A DNA stretch of 64,000 bases from Xylona heveae TC161 (lineage: Eukaryota; Ascomycota; Xylonomycetes; Xylonales; Xylonaceae), in NCBI RefSeq assembly GCF_001619985.1, contig NW_017264195.1, forward strand, positions 2,108,001 to 2,172,000. Direction: 5' to 3'. Positions 1 through 12,252 of this stretch are shown one piece after another. Position numbers and translations under genes: made by a program. The notes under the pieces are model-generated. The model saw only the letters and a list, made by a program, of their open reading frames with translations, made no database searches and was not told the origin of the DNA. How positions within the stretch are numbered: position 1 is the stretch's first letter; each line of letters starts with the position of its first letter.

Positions 1-2213
1 GAAAATGAGTTGAAGCGAGTCATCATCCTTACGCTTAATCACTTGTGGGATGATTGGAAGTGGATCTGCGCCGGCATCTAGGAGAGCCACCGTGCCTACG
101 TGCCATCCTAGAGCAAATGCTATGGGCGGATAATTGACGTTGGGTCGTCCATTTACGCAGGCAGATCTCCGCAATATGCGACGCATGTCTGAGTCCGAGC
201 GACGAATAATTGACAGAGAAAGCTCATCGTACCCGCAATCTGTGAGGAAGATTTAATTGAGCTCTATTAACGTTCCCAGGGTAAATTAGCTTGCTCACCG
301 AAAGCGATATCTGCATCCTTGCTTAGCAGGGGAAAGATTGAGCCGGAAACATGGATTGCAGTATCATTCAATTCACAGCCGCTATCAAGAAGGATTTTCT
401 GCATCCTACGTTTGCCAATATCGTAGGATTCGGGATGGAATTTTATCAGCACCGACATATAATCAAGGAGCTGAGCTAAAGCATTAAAATAATATATTTT
501 CCCATCCATTCGCCTATCATAGAGTGAGAACAGTGCAGTCATTTTTTCGAAATTTACATACCATAGCCAGACAGCGCTTGCATCCACACCATTATTGACG
601 AGAAGCCTCACAGCAAGGTTGAGAGCTGATTCAAATCGATCGCTCAAGGCGCCTAAGAGGCCAGCCATGCGAGCAATTTCCTTTCAGGTCTTAAGTTCAA
701 CTGTGCTGATATCAAGGATATCAACTAGAATATACTAACATGGAGCAAAGTAACACCGTTGCTATCCTGATCTTGTGCAGACGCACTGCCACAGAAGAAC
801 TCTTCGGTGAGATCGTGCACCAATTTTAAAAGACATTCTTCTATTTTTCTGATGGCTGACTCGAACGGCGCCGTCTCGTAAGTCTCCTCGCCCGGCCACA
901 AGACAGTATACCTAGGGCCAGTAGACTCCAGCTCAGCGGGTGTATCAAAGTCATCCGTTGAGTAAACAAGGACGTCACAGATCCCTTTAAGCTGATATTC
1001 TATGTCCCGTATTGCTCTCTCTGTCAAATTAAATGCAGGCGAGTTCGATCTGTCGACGATCCTTGGCAGGCGAAGCTCCGAAGAGATTGATAACCCACCA
1101 GCTCCGGAAGTTGCTTCAAATGTGATTGATATGACTCTCGACAAAATATATGGAAGTCTTGCAGAAATTTTCCAAACACCTTTTCGCTTAGAAGATCTAT
1201 TTTTTTGAGAAACTGCTTGATAGCCCTGACAACTGGCATCATGAGTACAGACTCCTACACTCGTTTTAAGGCATTGGGCGCATTTGTTGCCCGACATCCT
1301 TAAGGCAGAGAGTACCTCATTGTTTGAATGCACAAGAGCCAGATCACGAACTTCTAAGCAGTCTAATAAGTCGCGGGCGACGGCCGGTTTCGAGCCAGCT
1401 GCAAGGAATAACATGCGTGTCTTACAGAGAAAAGATTAGTAAACGACTCTGCAGGTTGCTTGAGAGACGATTCACCGTTTGAAGTTCGTTCATACCCATA
1501 TGCTCGGACGATGCAGGAACTATATTCGTGCAATTAGATGACTGAGCGAAATGTTTCTGCTGCGAAGCCAAGATCAAATCGACTTTTGCTTCCAGCCTCG
1601 AAATGCCGGACTCGTTAGATCTAATATTTCGGAGAACAGAGCCATTCATGGCAGCAATTCCCACATTTACCTCTTTAGTCTCTGCCCTATCGAACAGTTA
1701 GCAGAGATACCGGTTATGAAAGTTGAGAACACACTCTAGTTTTCTTGTGCTGTTTAAGGTATATTGAGTATTCAATAAGGTCAGAGATGATTTGAGGCGC
1801 TCGAGTTGAAGGAATCTTTCCTCTATACTTTTTTGTTTCTTTGCGCAAACAAAGGTAATCCAGGCATTTTTGAGTTTGCTTTTGGAACGGGGTTCGAGCT
1901 TCTCAAGTAAGAATTTAAGAGTCTCTGCTCGTCTCAATAATTCATGAACAAGCCCTACTTCGGGTGGGCTGTGGTTTGTCAATGACGTTCCGCTCGGGTC
2001 AACAGCTAAAGAATTAATCCAAGGGCTCAGGTCGTCGGAGATTTTGTCGAGAATTTGAACTAAAATTGTCAACTCTTGGTTCATCGTCGGGAGATTTGCC
2101 AGAGCATGCTTCAGATCGGCACAAAGCCGTGAGAGGCCGATGACGATTTTCCATCCCAGATCAGCAAATTGAGCGCCGGCCGCAACAGCACCGAGGAGCT
2201 CGACGCCGGACAT
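1..2213 (-). CDS. Ankyrin-type protein with fungal N-terminal helical domain (3' end outside window)
   Basis: This is a multi-exon gene cut by the left edge; about 666 residues are visible. My exons on the minus strand are 2213-1731, 1679-1445, 1398-740, 680-299 and 239-1. All joins keep frame with introns of 46-59 nt, though two acceptors are weak (AAG at 681, GAG at 1680). The N-terminus (MSGVELLGAVAAGAQFADLG, residues 1-20) begins a helical domain of about 160 residues. It resembles the fungal domains found before NACHT or ankyrin modules. A central region of about 200 residues has a CAQC...C...C cluster. From about residue 450 there are ankyrin-like pieces, such as GVTLLHEIARMAG across an intron and LLDAGADPLP near the edge. 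Such proteins are often linked to heterokaryon incompatibility or innate recognition, but no role is shown here. No NACHT/NB-ARC ATPase is seen in the visible part. Family assignment is moderate and function unknown. Confidence 0.6.
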
Positions 2214-2863
2214 GATGGACTGAGTGTCTCATGCACCAAAAGTCCGCAGAAAGTCAACTGGATGAGTAACTCGGAGAATCCAGAGACAATCCTCGAAGAA
2301 AATATCAGGGGAACAATGGAATGCAATTTGATTCAGATCACAAAATAAAAGCAGATCGTCTTTTAAGATAAAAAGCATAACAGTAAACTCTAAAGACATT
2401 TATCCAGCCGGTGGCTGCTATGCTCAGCCTCGTCTGAGGGAGGCTGAGATGTTGCACAGAAATGGCACGACCCGATTGGCCAACTTATCAGAAGAGCTAT
2501 ATTGCTTTCTGATAACATTTCAACAAAAGTTTGTTTTCTAAAATCAACTTAGAATTGTCTTTATGAACGAGGAAGCGGAGAATATAAGGGAATGAAACAA
2601 TCTAATGGTAAGTTGTACGGAGGTTGTGAAACCAAGTTATCATCTTATCTGATCAACTGATTGATATGATAGAGACTTTCTGCCAAGATTTCGCGCGCAC
2701 GGACCAATCGACGACCAGAAAGCGACACAAAAATCAAAGACCCAAAAAGTTGATAATGATACACTAAAGGCTGAACGCCCTTTTCATTTGCCGCCCGCTG
2801 CTCCTTCACTCGTATTTCAAGAGACTTTCTTACTTCTCTATGTGTACGAGTCTATAAGCAGCC
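2214..2863. other. Divergent intergenic region
   Basis: This 650-base spacer lies between the start of the ankyrin-type gene (minus) and RRP9 (plus) and must hold both promoters. It is AT-rich around 2330-2400 and 2500-2600. I saw no tRNA, repeat or convincing coding exon. Confidence 0.6.
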
Positions 2864-4690
2864 ATGTCATCATTTTTCACGCTTCCCGCTTCTCAGCGCA
2901 AGCGGAAGAGGACCGACGCAGCGCAGTCGAACAACAAGCGCAACGCCACGACAGATCGAGCAGAACGAAGTGCCCGGAGCAGACAGACCCGCGATGAGTC
3001 GATATCCGGCAGTGAGTCGGAGGGTGAAGAAGGCGCAGATGAGGAGATGGATGAGGACGAGGGAACCTCTGGTTCAGAGAATGAGGACGAAACCGCAGCA
3101 GAACGAAGGTTAAGGCTAGCAGAGCGTTACCTCGAGAACGTACGGGAGGAAGTGGACGACTATGGGTTCGACGCAGCAGAGATTGACAGGGACATGATTG
3201 CAGAGCGATTAAAAGAGGATGTTGTACGTTACCGCTCAATCTCTTCCGTCCTTCTGATTTCACACTAACGGTGTCGTGGTTACAAGGCCGAAACAAAAGG
3301 TCGCATGTACAGACGCATTGCAGACTCCCTAGGATTTTCCGATGCCACATGCACTCAATTCCGCGCTGATACCCTTCCTACGACATCAATTGCAACATGT
3401 GCGCCCTACGCATACACTGTATCCAAAGATATGACATTGATCAAATGGGAACTGCCCACTCCTCCTTCTCCATCAAACTCTTCTACCAACAACGCTCAGA
3501 CGAACGGCACCAAGAAGCAAAAGAATCCTCCTCCGGCACGCCGACGACCCAAACAAATCGCCTTCGTCAAAGGCGACAAGAACTTCGCCGACGATACCTC
3601 GTATCTCGGACACACCGACCAAATCCTCACCGTAGCTGCATCTCAGGACGGCAAATTCGTTGCCACTGGCGGACGGGACAGACGCCTCGTTGTATGGAAC
3701 GCAACCGACCTGACGCCCCTCCGAGTCTTCACTCAGCACCGTGACGCCGTCACCGGACTCGCTTTCCGCCGCGGCACCAACCAGCTATACTCCGGCTCCA
3801 AAGACCGAACGCTCAAGACATGGAGTCTCGACGAGCTAGCCTACGTCGAGACACTCTTCGGTCACCAAGACGAAGTTGTCGACGTCGACGCACTCGCACA
3901 AGAGCGCTGCGTCAGCGTAGGCGCCCGCGACCGGACCGCTCGTCTATGGAAGGTCGTTGAAGAATCGCAGCTCGTGTTCCGCGGCGGCGGGAGCCTCGAG
4001 AAGAAATCGAGAAAAGAAAAGGAACTGGAAGCCGCTAACGGCGGTGCTCCCGTCTCCACAGCTCGCTACGGCGAAGGCAGCATGGACCGCATCGCCATGG
4101 TCGACGAAGAAACGTTCGTCACCGGCAGCGACAACGGTAGTATTTCACTATGGTCCCTGCAAAAGAAGAAACCCCTCTACACTGTCCACGTCGCCCACGG
4201 TCTCAACCCGCCTCTTAAACCCGAGGAAGCTTCCGCCGAGCAAAACCCTGATCCCATCCCGCCTGGACGACCCCAGCCTCGCTGGATCACTGCCCTCGCG
4301 ACCATTCCTTTTTCGGACGTCATCCTAAGTGGTAGCTCAGATGGCTATGTCCGCGTCTGGCGCATCGGCGACGACAAGAAAAGTCTGGAACCAATGGGTG
4401 TCTTGGGCGGTGGAGCAGGTGGCAGCGGAGATGCCAACGGACTTGAACTGGTCAATGGCGATGCGACCGGAACCCAGAATCCGCATCAGACCTCGATACG
4501 CGGTGTCGTCAACGACATTGCTGTATTCGAGCGCGGCGATCGCGGTCGCGACGGAGCTTGCGTCGTTGCTGCTGTCGGCACGGAACATCGCTTTGGCCGC
4601 TGGATCAAGCTCAAGGGCAAGAATGGCGCTGTGGTGTTTGAAGTCCCGAAGCAGGAAGCTTCCAAAGATGTCGCCAATAGTGAAGAATAA
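2864..4690 (+). CDS. RRP9: U3 snoRNP WD40 protein Rrp9 (U3-55K family)
   Basis: Exons 2864-3223 and 3287-4690 are joined across a 63-nt intron (GTACGT...ACAAG), giving 587 residues. The first ~90 residues are basic then very acidic (runs of E/D/S), as in Rrp9/U3-55K, a nucleolar protein that binds the U3 box B/C motif for early 18S pre-rRNA processing. After a conserved helical stretch (AERYLENVREEVDDYG) come WD40 repeats from about residue 180. Repeat signatures include GHTDQILTVAASQDGKFVAT, GGRDRRLVVWN, SGSKDRTLKTWS and VGARDRTARLWK; the last clear blade (SGSSDGYVRVW) is followed by an insertion and EHRFGRW near the C-terminus. Length and order fit the fungal family. The first ATG with this context follows a TATA-less, CT-rich leader. 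Function is from family knowledge; identity is confident. Confidence 0.93.
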
Positions 4691-5587
4691 AGCTGAGCAG
4701 CTAAACAGGGGTATCCTGCACCATTGAAAAAAAGCACTTTGGGTTTTTATTCCTTTTCTTTCCCTTTCCCCCCTTCTCTGATTCAATAGGCGCATATCAA
4801 GCAGCATTTCGACCTCATCATTAGTCAGGCTCTATTGTAGGCGTTTTGTTTCTAATCTTTCCTGCTCATCTGTTACCTTACCTACCTCAGGTATCGATTA
4901 CTCTAGTTTCTGTTTGTATCATGTACTGTATCTAGTGTGCATATCACAAATATGGATATATTATTCATTGCTCTGAAAACGTCGAACAGTCTCTCGGATC
5001 TGGACATTGAAAACAATGGAACCAGCTTGTAAAATTTGAAAATTGCAAGAAAATATAATCGTAATAGTCATATTCACATTTCATATCGTCTGCATTTCCG
5101 CATATATTCATAAAAAAAAGCGCTATTTAGCTCTAGCCCCAGGTCTTGGACCAGCACTGTATGAAGAAGAACAAAGGTCAGAACCGGTCCCCTTTTTCAC
5201 CCGAGCTACCTAAGACGCAAGATGCAAAGACCGAAAGAGATAAGACACCTTCAAGATCAAAACAAATGAACGCCGTGAAGATGCAAAGAGCTATGCGAAA
5301 GACATCATCATCATATGCCGTTTCAATAGAAATTTGGCTAAGAAAATGCAGATTTTGGTGCGCGAGTAAACATGACAAGTGAAATACAAATGATCGAGCC
5401 GATGCAAAATATAATGTCATGAGCATGATGAGAGCGCAGCAGTCATTGGGGCTAAAGCAGTTGTGAAAATTAAAAACAATTGTTAAAGGAAAAATGTATG
5501 CCCAGTCGTGAGAGTGGCTGTTTTTCGCTTGCTGTTTTTAAGACTTCATAAAAGAATTTCGTAAACTTTTCCACGAGGCGAAATAAT
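4691..5587. other. Tail-to-tail intergenic region
   Basis: This spacer holds the 3' ends of RRP9 and the RING gene. It has a pyrimidine-rich stretch at 4739-4780 and is otherwise AT-rich, with TACCTTACCTACCTC at about 4872-4886. I saw no gene or RNA here. Confidence 0.55.
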
Positions 5588-8500
5588 TTATCCCAGACGC
5601 TGGGGTTCCCCGCCAGCCATCATGGGACCGAGGCCACGAAGCATGTTGGAATGGTGGCCCAGGTTATTACCCAAGTTCGCACGATCTCGAGTGTAAACAG
5701 GAGCAGCATTCATGCCGGGATTAGGAGCTGTCATTGTCGACCCATCAAAAGAGCCTCTCAGATTTCGACGGCTGCCCCGATGGAGGCTGGATTGGCGAGC
5801 TGAAGTGCTCGGAGTGTTAGATGTAAGGGTTCCCTGCGGGGCCGAGGTATTCAAGTCTGTCCGTTGAGTGACAGGCCCTATACCCGCCCGAGATGACTCA
5901 AGTGAAAGCTGACTCCGGTCGTCTACAGAGGCCTCGTGTGTCTGTCGATGGTATTGCGGATGTGTGTGCAATTGCTCGGTGGCCTGGCCAGAGGTTGATC
6001 CAATCCCTACGGTTTGAGAGCCCCGAGCCAGACGGGTTCTCGCAGCGAAAGGGTTGCTATTTTGCCGTCCCAGCTCCTCTGCCCTCCGTCTGACTACTTC
6101 ACTACCTAGTCGTCGACGCTCCTCGTCTGAGAGGCGACGACCCCCAGTGATCATGTGGCGAATCCCTGGCATAGGTAAAGTAGCGCCAACTCGAATCGGT
6201 GATTGCGGTGTGGGTGTAGTTGAACCCATTCGTAGTGCTTGTGTCGATCCTTGAGGCCGTAAACGCTGTTGGGAAGGCATCGGGCGAAGAGATGACCGTG
6301 ACGCCTGCGGTCTCATAACCGGCTGCGGTGCCGGTATATCCTGTATGTTTATTTGTGAGGGCTGGGATCGCAGCTCGCGTCGAGAGTTACGAGCTCTCAG
6401 CGTCGCCGTTGAGCTTTGCTCCCTCAAACGGTTAGTCGAGGGTCGAGTCCGGACATATCCAGCCCACGGATTGCCACCTTGGAAGGAACGAGCAGCAAAA
6501 TTCAGCCCCGGCGAGGGTGCAACAAATGGCACTGTGGCCGGATAACCATGAAATGTAGCAATTGCGTCTCTTCCTGGAATCGAAATGCGCCTACTAGATG
6601 AACCAGATCCGGAAATGGAAGACATCCTACTGACCGGCCGCTCAATCGAGCCAGGGACAGCTGGGCCACTATCGTGAGTTCCACTTGAACTTGGTTGTGC
6701 CAGAGGTGCTGGGTCCGGGTTCACGTTCGTCTGGATCAACGTTGATGGAGGAGGCGGAGAAAGAGCGGCTTCTACCAAAGATGTCGGGTTACCAGCAGGT
6801 GATGTACTCGCCCTCGTTGCAGTATTAGGTGATTCCGAAGATCGACTTGTAGAAACGGTTGTCATGACTGAAGGGGTCCGAGAACGCAATGGCGCAGCAG
6901 CTAGAGGTGGAGAAAATGGCGGCAACGGTCCGTTTGAAAGGGGCGAGAAAGGCGGAGCAATCGAGGGCGTACCTGAGCGGCTACTGACTCGATTGCGGTT
7001 TGCCGTCCGGGGCCGGGCTACTGGTGTCCTTGTGCGGGGAATCTCCAAACTGTTAGCTGTGGAATCTCCTAGCTGGGCAATATTTCCTCGCATATCAATC
7101 TGGTGTCGAGCTAGGATAGCACTAATCATGGGGTTATACTCAGGCTGTCTCAATCGCCGAGGTCGACGTCGGCGAGCTGGTTGGATTGAAGCATCAGATG
7201 TTGAGTCAGAGTCCACGTCTGCGGTGCCGTCCAGTGAAGGTGAGATTGGGCCCGGCCCAGCTGGCTCCCGTCGAGCGACAGGTCGATTCACCGTAAGAGG
7301 CGGCAGTCGTGCATGACGGTTAATTGTGGCACCCTGAGGCGGACTCTCGAGGCTCATGTCCACATCTCCATCCCGATCCCTAATTACTGAGCCAGTATCG
7401 GAGTCGTCGTCATCAGCCTCGCCATCCTCGTCAATGGCCGAGGAAGTCACTGATAGTACAGAAGATCTTCTCCTGATCCCTCGAGACCCATCAATCACCC
7501 GATTCCTAACTCGAGATGGAGGACGAATGTTAGGCCGGGGGCAGTCAGCAGTGGGTGTCAAAGAACCTCCAAGCCGAGCCCTGTCGGCCCCAATTGTGCT
7601 TGCCGGCATTCCCACTGTGGTCATTGTATCATCGTCATCGTCGTCATCATTTGTCTCGCTCATATCATCTGCAGTATCGTGATCGAGCTGCGACCATCCC
7701 CTCTGGCTTCGGAGAAGAGCCTGTGTACTTTCGCTAAGATCATGCTCCTCATCATCCGAAATAGTGAGAGCAATTGGCCCGCGGCGGCCGAGTCGGCCTA
7801 GAGAAGGACCTCTTTGGCCAGGTCTTCGGCGCCTCCCCGTTGATACGGCTCCGCCCTCGTCATAATCATCGTCATCCTCTTCTGTTTGAGTGTGAGACGC
7901 TGTACTCACTGAATCCGATGGCGGAGCCCGCGGTCCAGTTCTCTGAGCTCGACGCTGACTTGGATGCTGAGAGGCGCGCCGAAAGGTAGGCTGCGAACCT
8001 CGCGATACCTGGTCAGTCTCGTCATCCACTATGAAGCCGTCAAGCGACGTTGGCTCATCATCCTCTTCTTCTTCACTTTCCTCCTCCACAGTCCCCATCT
8101 CCCCATCTTCGGAAATGGTCATGTCAGAGACCAGGCTCGAAGTGTAGCTGCGCCTTCGACTGCCCGCTGCACTATGAAACGCAGCGCGACGGGGTGGTCT
8201 AATATTTCCTTGGTTGATAGCTCGTTGGATGGCAAAAGTCGTCGGGGGGGCATAACTTTCGTCATCATAAAAATCGAAACCGGAGTAGCTGGCACGAGTA
8301 TCATCCCATTGAGATTCGTCATCGATACCGAAATCGTCTTCCATATTGACTTCATCGTCCAAATCCTCACTTGGGAAATCGTCAAAGTCCACATCGCTGA
8401 AGCTGAAATTCGGTGCTCCCCATCGCATAACTCGCCCGTCATCATCAAATCTAAGCCCACATTGACCACATAGACCATCTTCCAACTCCCAAGCACACAT

Positions 8501-9602
8501 TGGACAGCGTTCAACTCCGTCTTCATCGTCCCTGATGGCTCTCAATTCCACATCCGGATGATTGAAACATCCTCTGAATAAACCGCCTATTTCGGGATCC
8601 TTGTTATTTCTGTCACGCTCAATGAGTTCAGATTCTTCTTTCTTCCATTTATGATGTTCTAAGACTGTTTCCCCTGCAGGCAAAAGCTCGGCACGACTGA
8701 TGAATATTTCGGTCATTTCGCGAACCTAAGTAATTGTGAAGTTAGCATAATTTACATGAGGTTTACGGGTTGATGGCTGTACTGACCAGAAATGCTGGAG
8801 CAGGAGGATGTTTTACTTCGCTGCGGCAATCGGGACATGTTTTGCGGGCTTTGTTATTGACGAACCACTGGCAGAGACACTAGTATTTCTTCAGCATCAT
8901 TCTCGTCAACTCTACTTGCAGAAGCCTTACGCTGTAACAGAAAGTATGCCCGCAACTAATCATGTAAGGCTCGTATAATAATCTCACGCAGACACGGCAG
9001 GTGACCAGCGAGCGCAGACTGTCAAAACTGGTTCGAAAACCTTGAAGAAGCTAGAAAACCTTTGTTAGAACTGAGCATCATTTGAATAAGGTATAAGACT
9101 ATACCTCCTCGTTGGCTTGTGACTTTAGTCCCTTCACAATTTCCTTTCCGCTTCGTGATTGCTCCTGTCCATCGCTTTTGCCGGCCCCTCCAGCCGTCTT
9201 AGTAGCCTTCGGGGAGCCGGTTGATGCACGGGGGAGAGCATTTTCTTGCTTTGGAGCCGCGGTGGCGCCATCCTTTGTACCTCCGTCCGGTACTAAAGAC
9301 CTGCTTCTCGTTGATCGAACGGAGGGCTCGGCGGGCCTCGCGGCATCGGGAAAGCGGGATGCTGAGGGCATCGAGCCCGTTTGAGAGGACGGGCGAGTGT
9401 GAAGTTCAGATCGATCGCTTACATCTGCATCGGATGCGTTTCTAGCGAACGTGGGCTGCTGAGGATTTGGTGGACGCTGGTTCAGGATATGTGAGGATCC
9501 AGGTGATTGAATAGCTGCTGCAGAAGCGGAATGGTCCAGGTCCTCGGAGAGATCAGCGGTTGCGAGAGTGGCAGGCGCTATCGATGGTCGTCTCGGCTCC
9601 AT
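5588..9602 (-). CDS. Large RING-finger protein, probable E3 ubiquitin ligase
   Basis: Exons are 9602-9105, 9050-8931, 8879-8787 and 8725-5588, all in frame, giving 1282 residues. The first 166 residues are low-complexity. A C3HC4 RING spans about residues 184-224 and is built across two short exons: CRVC, then CGHTFCYS joined to CLCQWF, then CPDCR. A second zinc-ribbon-like cluster, C-x2-C-x8-C-x2-C (CPMC...CGQC), lies at about 311-326. The remaining ~950 residues look disordered: acidic D/E/S runs, then S/P/R/T-rich sequence. RING proteins of this type transfer ubiquitin from an E2 enzyme; the substrate cannot be read from sequence. I do not recognise a characterised yeast orthologue with confidence. 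The RING is not visible as one open frame because it is interrupted by two introns of about 50 nt. Confidence 0.8.
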
Positions 9603-10976
9603 TCACAGCTCTTCTCCGAATTCTAGTTTTTAAATGCCTAAGGCAGGCTGACGAGGAGGAGAAGAACGGGGGACAAACTGAGAGGGTCCAAGGTGGTACA
9701 AGGCTGGTCAGGCAAAGACGTTCAAGGTGCAGCTCATCTGATGAGCCTTTAGTGGTTCAAGTGGTCGAACGCCTTGGACCCTGGCGCCTGAGCGTAGCGA
9801 AAATAATTAGCCACTCATGACGGTCACAAAGCAATTAAGGCCCAATCCTGACTAACTGGTATCTGTTGTGAGAATTATTTCATTTACAAGTATCTTACAA
9901 GTAATTAAAGTGACTCCAAGAAGAAAAGACAGCACTACTATCACAAAGTATCACAAAGCATAGCCCTTTCACTTCTCTTTATGTCGCCATGCGTACAAAA
10001 GATTGCCCAGAATGAAGAATCGCATCAATTTAGAGTACAGGACTACAGTAGCACCCTCGCTACTTGTAGAAGCAATGTCACCCGCGCTTAGCGAACAGCA
10101 GCCATTTCCGCTCCAACCGCTCTAGGGAGACATCACCACCAGGTGGCGCGTTATGCAGCAGAACGTCCAACAATGTTCTCGATAATCTCATTCTGCCAAA
10201 GCATCATCATCATCCCTATCATTAGCTTTGCGCATCGCTAATGTTTTCGCTTGCATACAAGCGGCTTGTTATTTCAATGTTTCGGTGTCCGTATCTATGC
10301 AAATTAAATGCTCCCACCCAGTCTGGCTAGGTATGCAAGCACCGCCTGGTCTACCCTGACACCTTGTCTTTCGAAGTGTAATAGGAAAGCGAAAACATAT
10401 TTGACATTCTTCTCAATCATGCGAACACATTCAATCTTTCATATCGAACAGAGGTTCTGCAGCACCATGAAATGGCTGTGATAGCATTGTTTGCACGCCG
10501 TCTGTCTGCATTTGTTCACTGCTATGCAAAGTACAGTCTGGCATTCAATTTTTTTAGTTTTCTCAAATTATTAGTCTTTTGAAAGGTAGCTGGTGTTTAT
10601 ATTTCCGTTTTCGTTTCTTCTTTCCCAAGATTTCTATTTTATTGCAGTGTTCGTCTTTGGTGCGTCACATTCAATCTTGATCAATCATGCAGATAACTTT
10701 GGCATAAATGATGTGCTACTATCAAGCAGGTAAATTGATCAAGTATGCAATGAAAGCTGAGGACATGAGTTCTCCGAACGATATTCGCTAGTACAAGCAA
10801 AGAAGAAGAAGAAGAAGAAGAAGAAGAAGAAGAAGAAGAAGAAGAAGAAGAAAAACTTGAGATGGAATGCACAAATCAGAAACGCAAATGACCTTGCTGA
10901 CATTCATAGGGGCGGTTCGATTAGCCCATCCTCAATTCTCAAATGCAAACGATAACACATCATATTAATTCTAACT
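9603..10976. other. Intergenic region
   Basis: This 1.4-kb stretch holds the promoter of the RING gene and the 3' flank of the oxygenase gene. It contains the GAA microsatellite listed separately and is otherwise AT-rich. I saw no coding exon or RNA gene. Confidence 0.5.
10800..10853. repeat. (GAA)n microsatellite
   Basis: About 17 tandem AAG/AGA triplets, uninterrupted. It lies about 125 bases beyond the stop codon of the oxygenase gene, so it may be in its 3' UTR, where it would read as a TTC repeat. Confidence 0.95.
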
Positions 10977-12252
10977 TCATTCAACCCGCGAACGCTTCGA
11001 AGGATGTTCCTGCGCCTTGGTGTCTTCAACCTTGACGTTTTCATATTTCATCTCTTCAATATATCCCACCTGAACCTTCTCGTCCTCGATGAGTTCCGCA
11101 TCTGTGCGCGAAACAAAGTCCTCGGTTTCAGTGAGGAAATTTTTCATCGCTTTCGTGTCAAATCTCTTGCCAGCACCGCGCGTCTCGCGTATCTTCCGCA
11201 GCTGGCTACGGATACGCTCTTCAAGGATCTCGAGTCGATATTCGCCGAACTGATAATACAGCTCGGACAAGTCCGAGATTGGCCGCACTGTTCTCAGCTC
11301 TGTATCATCCCGAGCATGTGGCGAACGAGGACGGAAGGACGTAACCATGGTAATGCGCTCTGTAGCGCCTAGGGCACGCAGAGCCTGGTGTGTGATATAC
11401 CGTCCTTGTAAAACGACGGCGCAGCCCTGACGCGAAACTGTTAGTTGTTTGCAAATTTCGGGTGCTGAATGCAAAAAGTACTCACTTCCTGAGGGCCGCG
11501 AACACGCACCACATCACCTTTGCCGGTCCGCAGAGCTGTTTCTCCTCCCACCATGGTTGAGCAGTCACTAAGCATGAGGACACAGACGAAGGGGTAGCTG
11601 TCCGTGTGCCAGCCCACAATCGGCTTGTCATCTTCCCAAGGGCAGCCTGCAATACCTTCATCGGCCATTCTAGACTTTGCCTCTCGGATGTTGGCTAGTT
11701 CTCGCTCCTTTTCCTGCTCGGATTTGACAGAAACGTTGACGTGTCCAATTTCAAAGTCCATGACCGGGACGAGATCAACACCTGCTATTCTCGAAATTAT
11801 TTCCAAAGTCTTGGGGTTCTTCCAGGCTTCATAAACAAAAGGTGAATATCTATTTCGACAGTCAGCCTTTCAGTCTCTAGTCGAAACAACGATCAAACAA
11901 CCTACTTTGGAGCAAAACCTCGCAGCTGACAAGCTGCGATGTTGCTGGAGTAGTTGCAGTTGTTCATCACTTCTTCCCGGAGCACCTCCTCACGCATCAC
12001 ACGAATTGCTTCAGGAGAAAATAGAGGGAAAGGCTCAGATACTGCCACGGTTGAGACTCCTGTCTCGTCCGAAAGTCCAATGTCTGCCATTTTATACACC
12101 TTGGAAGGTGGCTCAAAAGTAAGGTGCTTCTCTGGATTGAACTCAGAGCTGCCGACCTTGGCAGTGGACTTGGAACCTGCCGCTTCGATGATTGGCTTGA
12201 AACTCGGGCGCCGCGCGCTAGATGGCGGAGGGAGAACACCTGCAGTCGCCAT
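10977..12252 (-). CDS. 2-oxoglutarate/Fe(II) oxygenase-like protein, conserved in fungi
   Basis: Exons 12252-11906, 11849-11486 and 11426-10977 splice in frame to 386 residues. The start is the ATG of MATAGVLPPPSSARRP; upstream open sequence has no better start. A double-stranded beta-helix fold is suggested by GWHTDSYPFVCVLMLSD, with a candidate His-x-Asp pair at H197/D199. The distal histidine candidate is H250 (GRYITHQALR), and basic residues at 261-269 (ERITMVTSFRP) could bind 2-oxoglutarate. N-terminal QLRGFAPKYSPFVYEAW and C-terminal DLSELYYQFGEYRLE are strongly patterned, as in a conserved fungal family. The last ~60 residues are charged. Substrate is unknown; such enzymes hydroxylate or desaturate small molecules, proteins or nucleic acids. 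The gene stands alone, not in a biosynthetic cluster. Confidence 0.78.

Noticed and set aside
4331-4356. GGTAGCTCAGATGG resembling a tRNA A box
   Set aside because: It lies inside a conserved RRP9 WD repeat and has no B box at tRNA spacing.
10910-10930. GGTTCGATTAGCC resembling a tRNA B box
   Set aside because: No A box or cloverleaf arms upstream.
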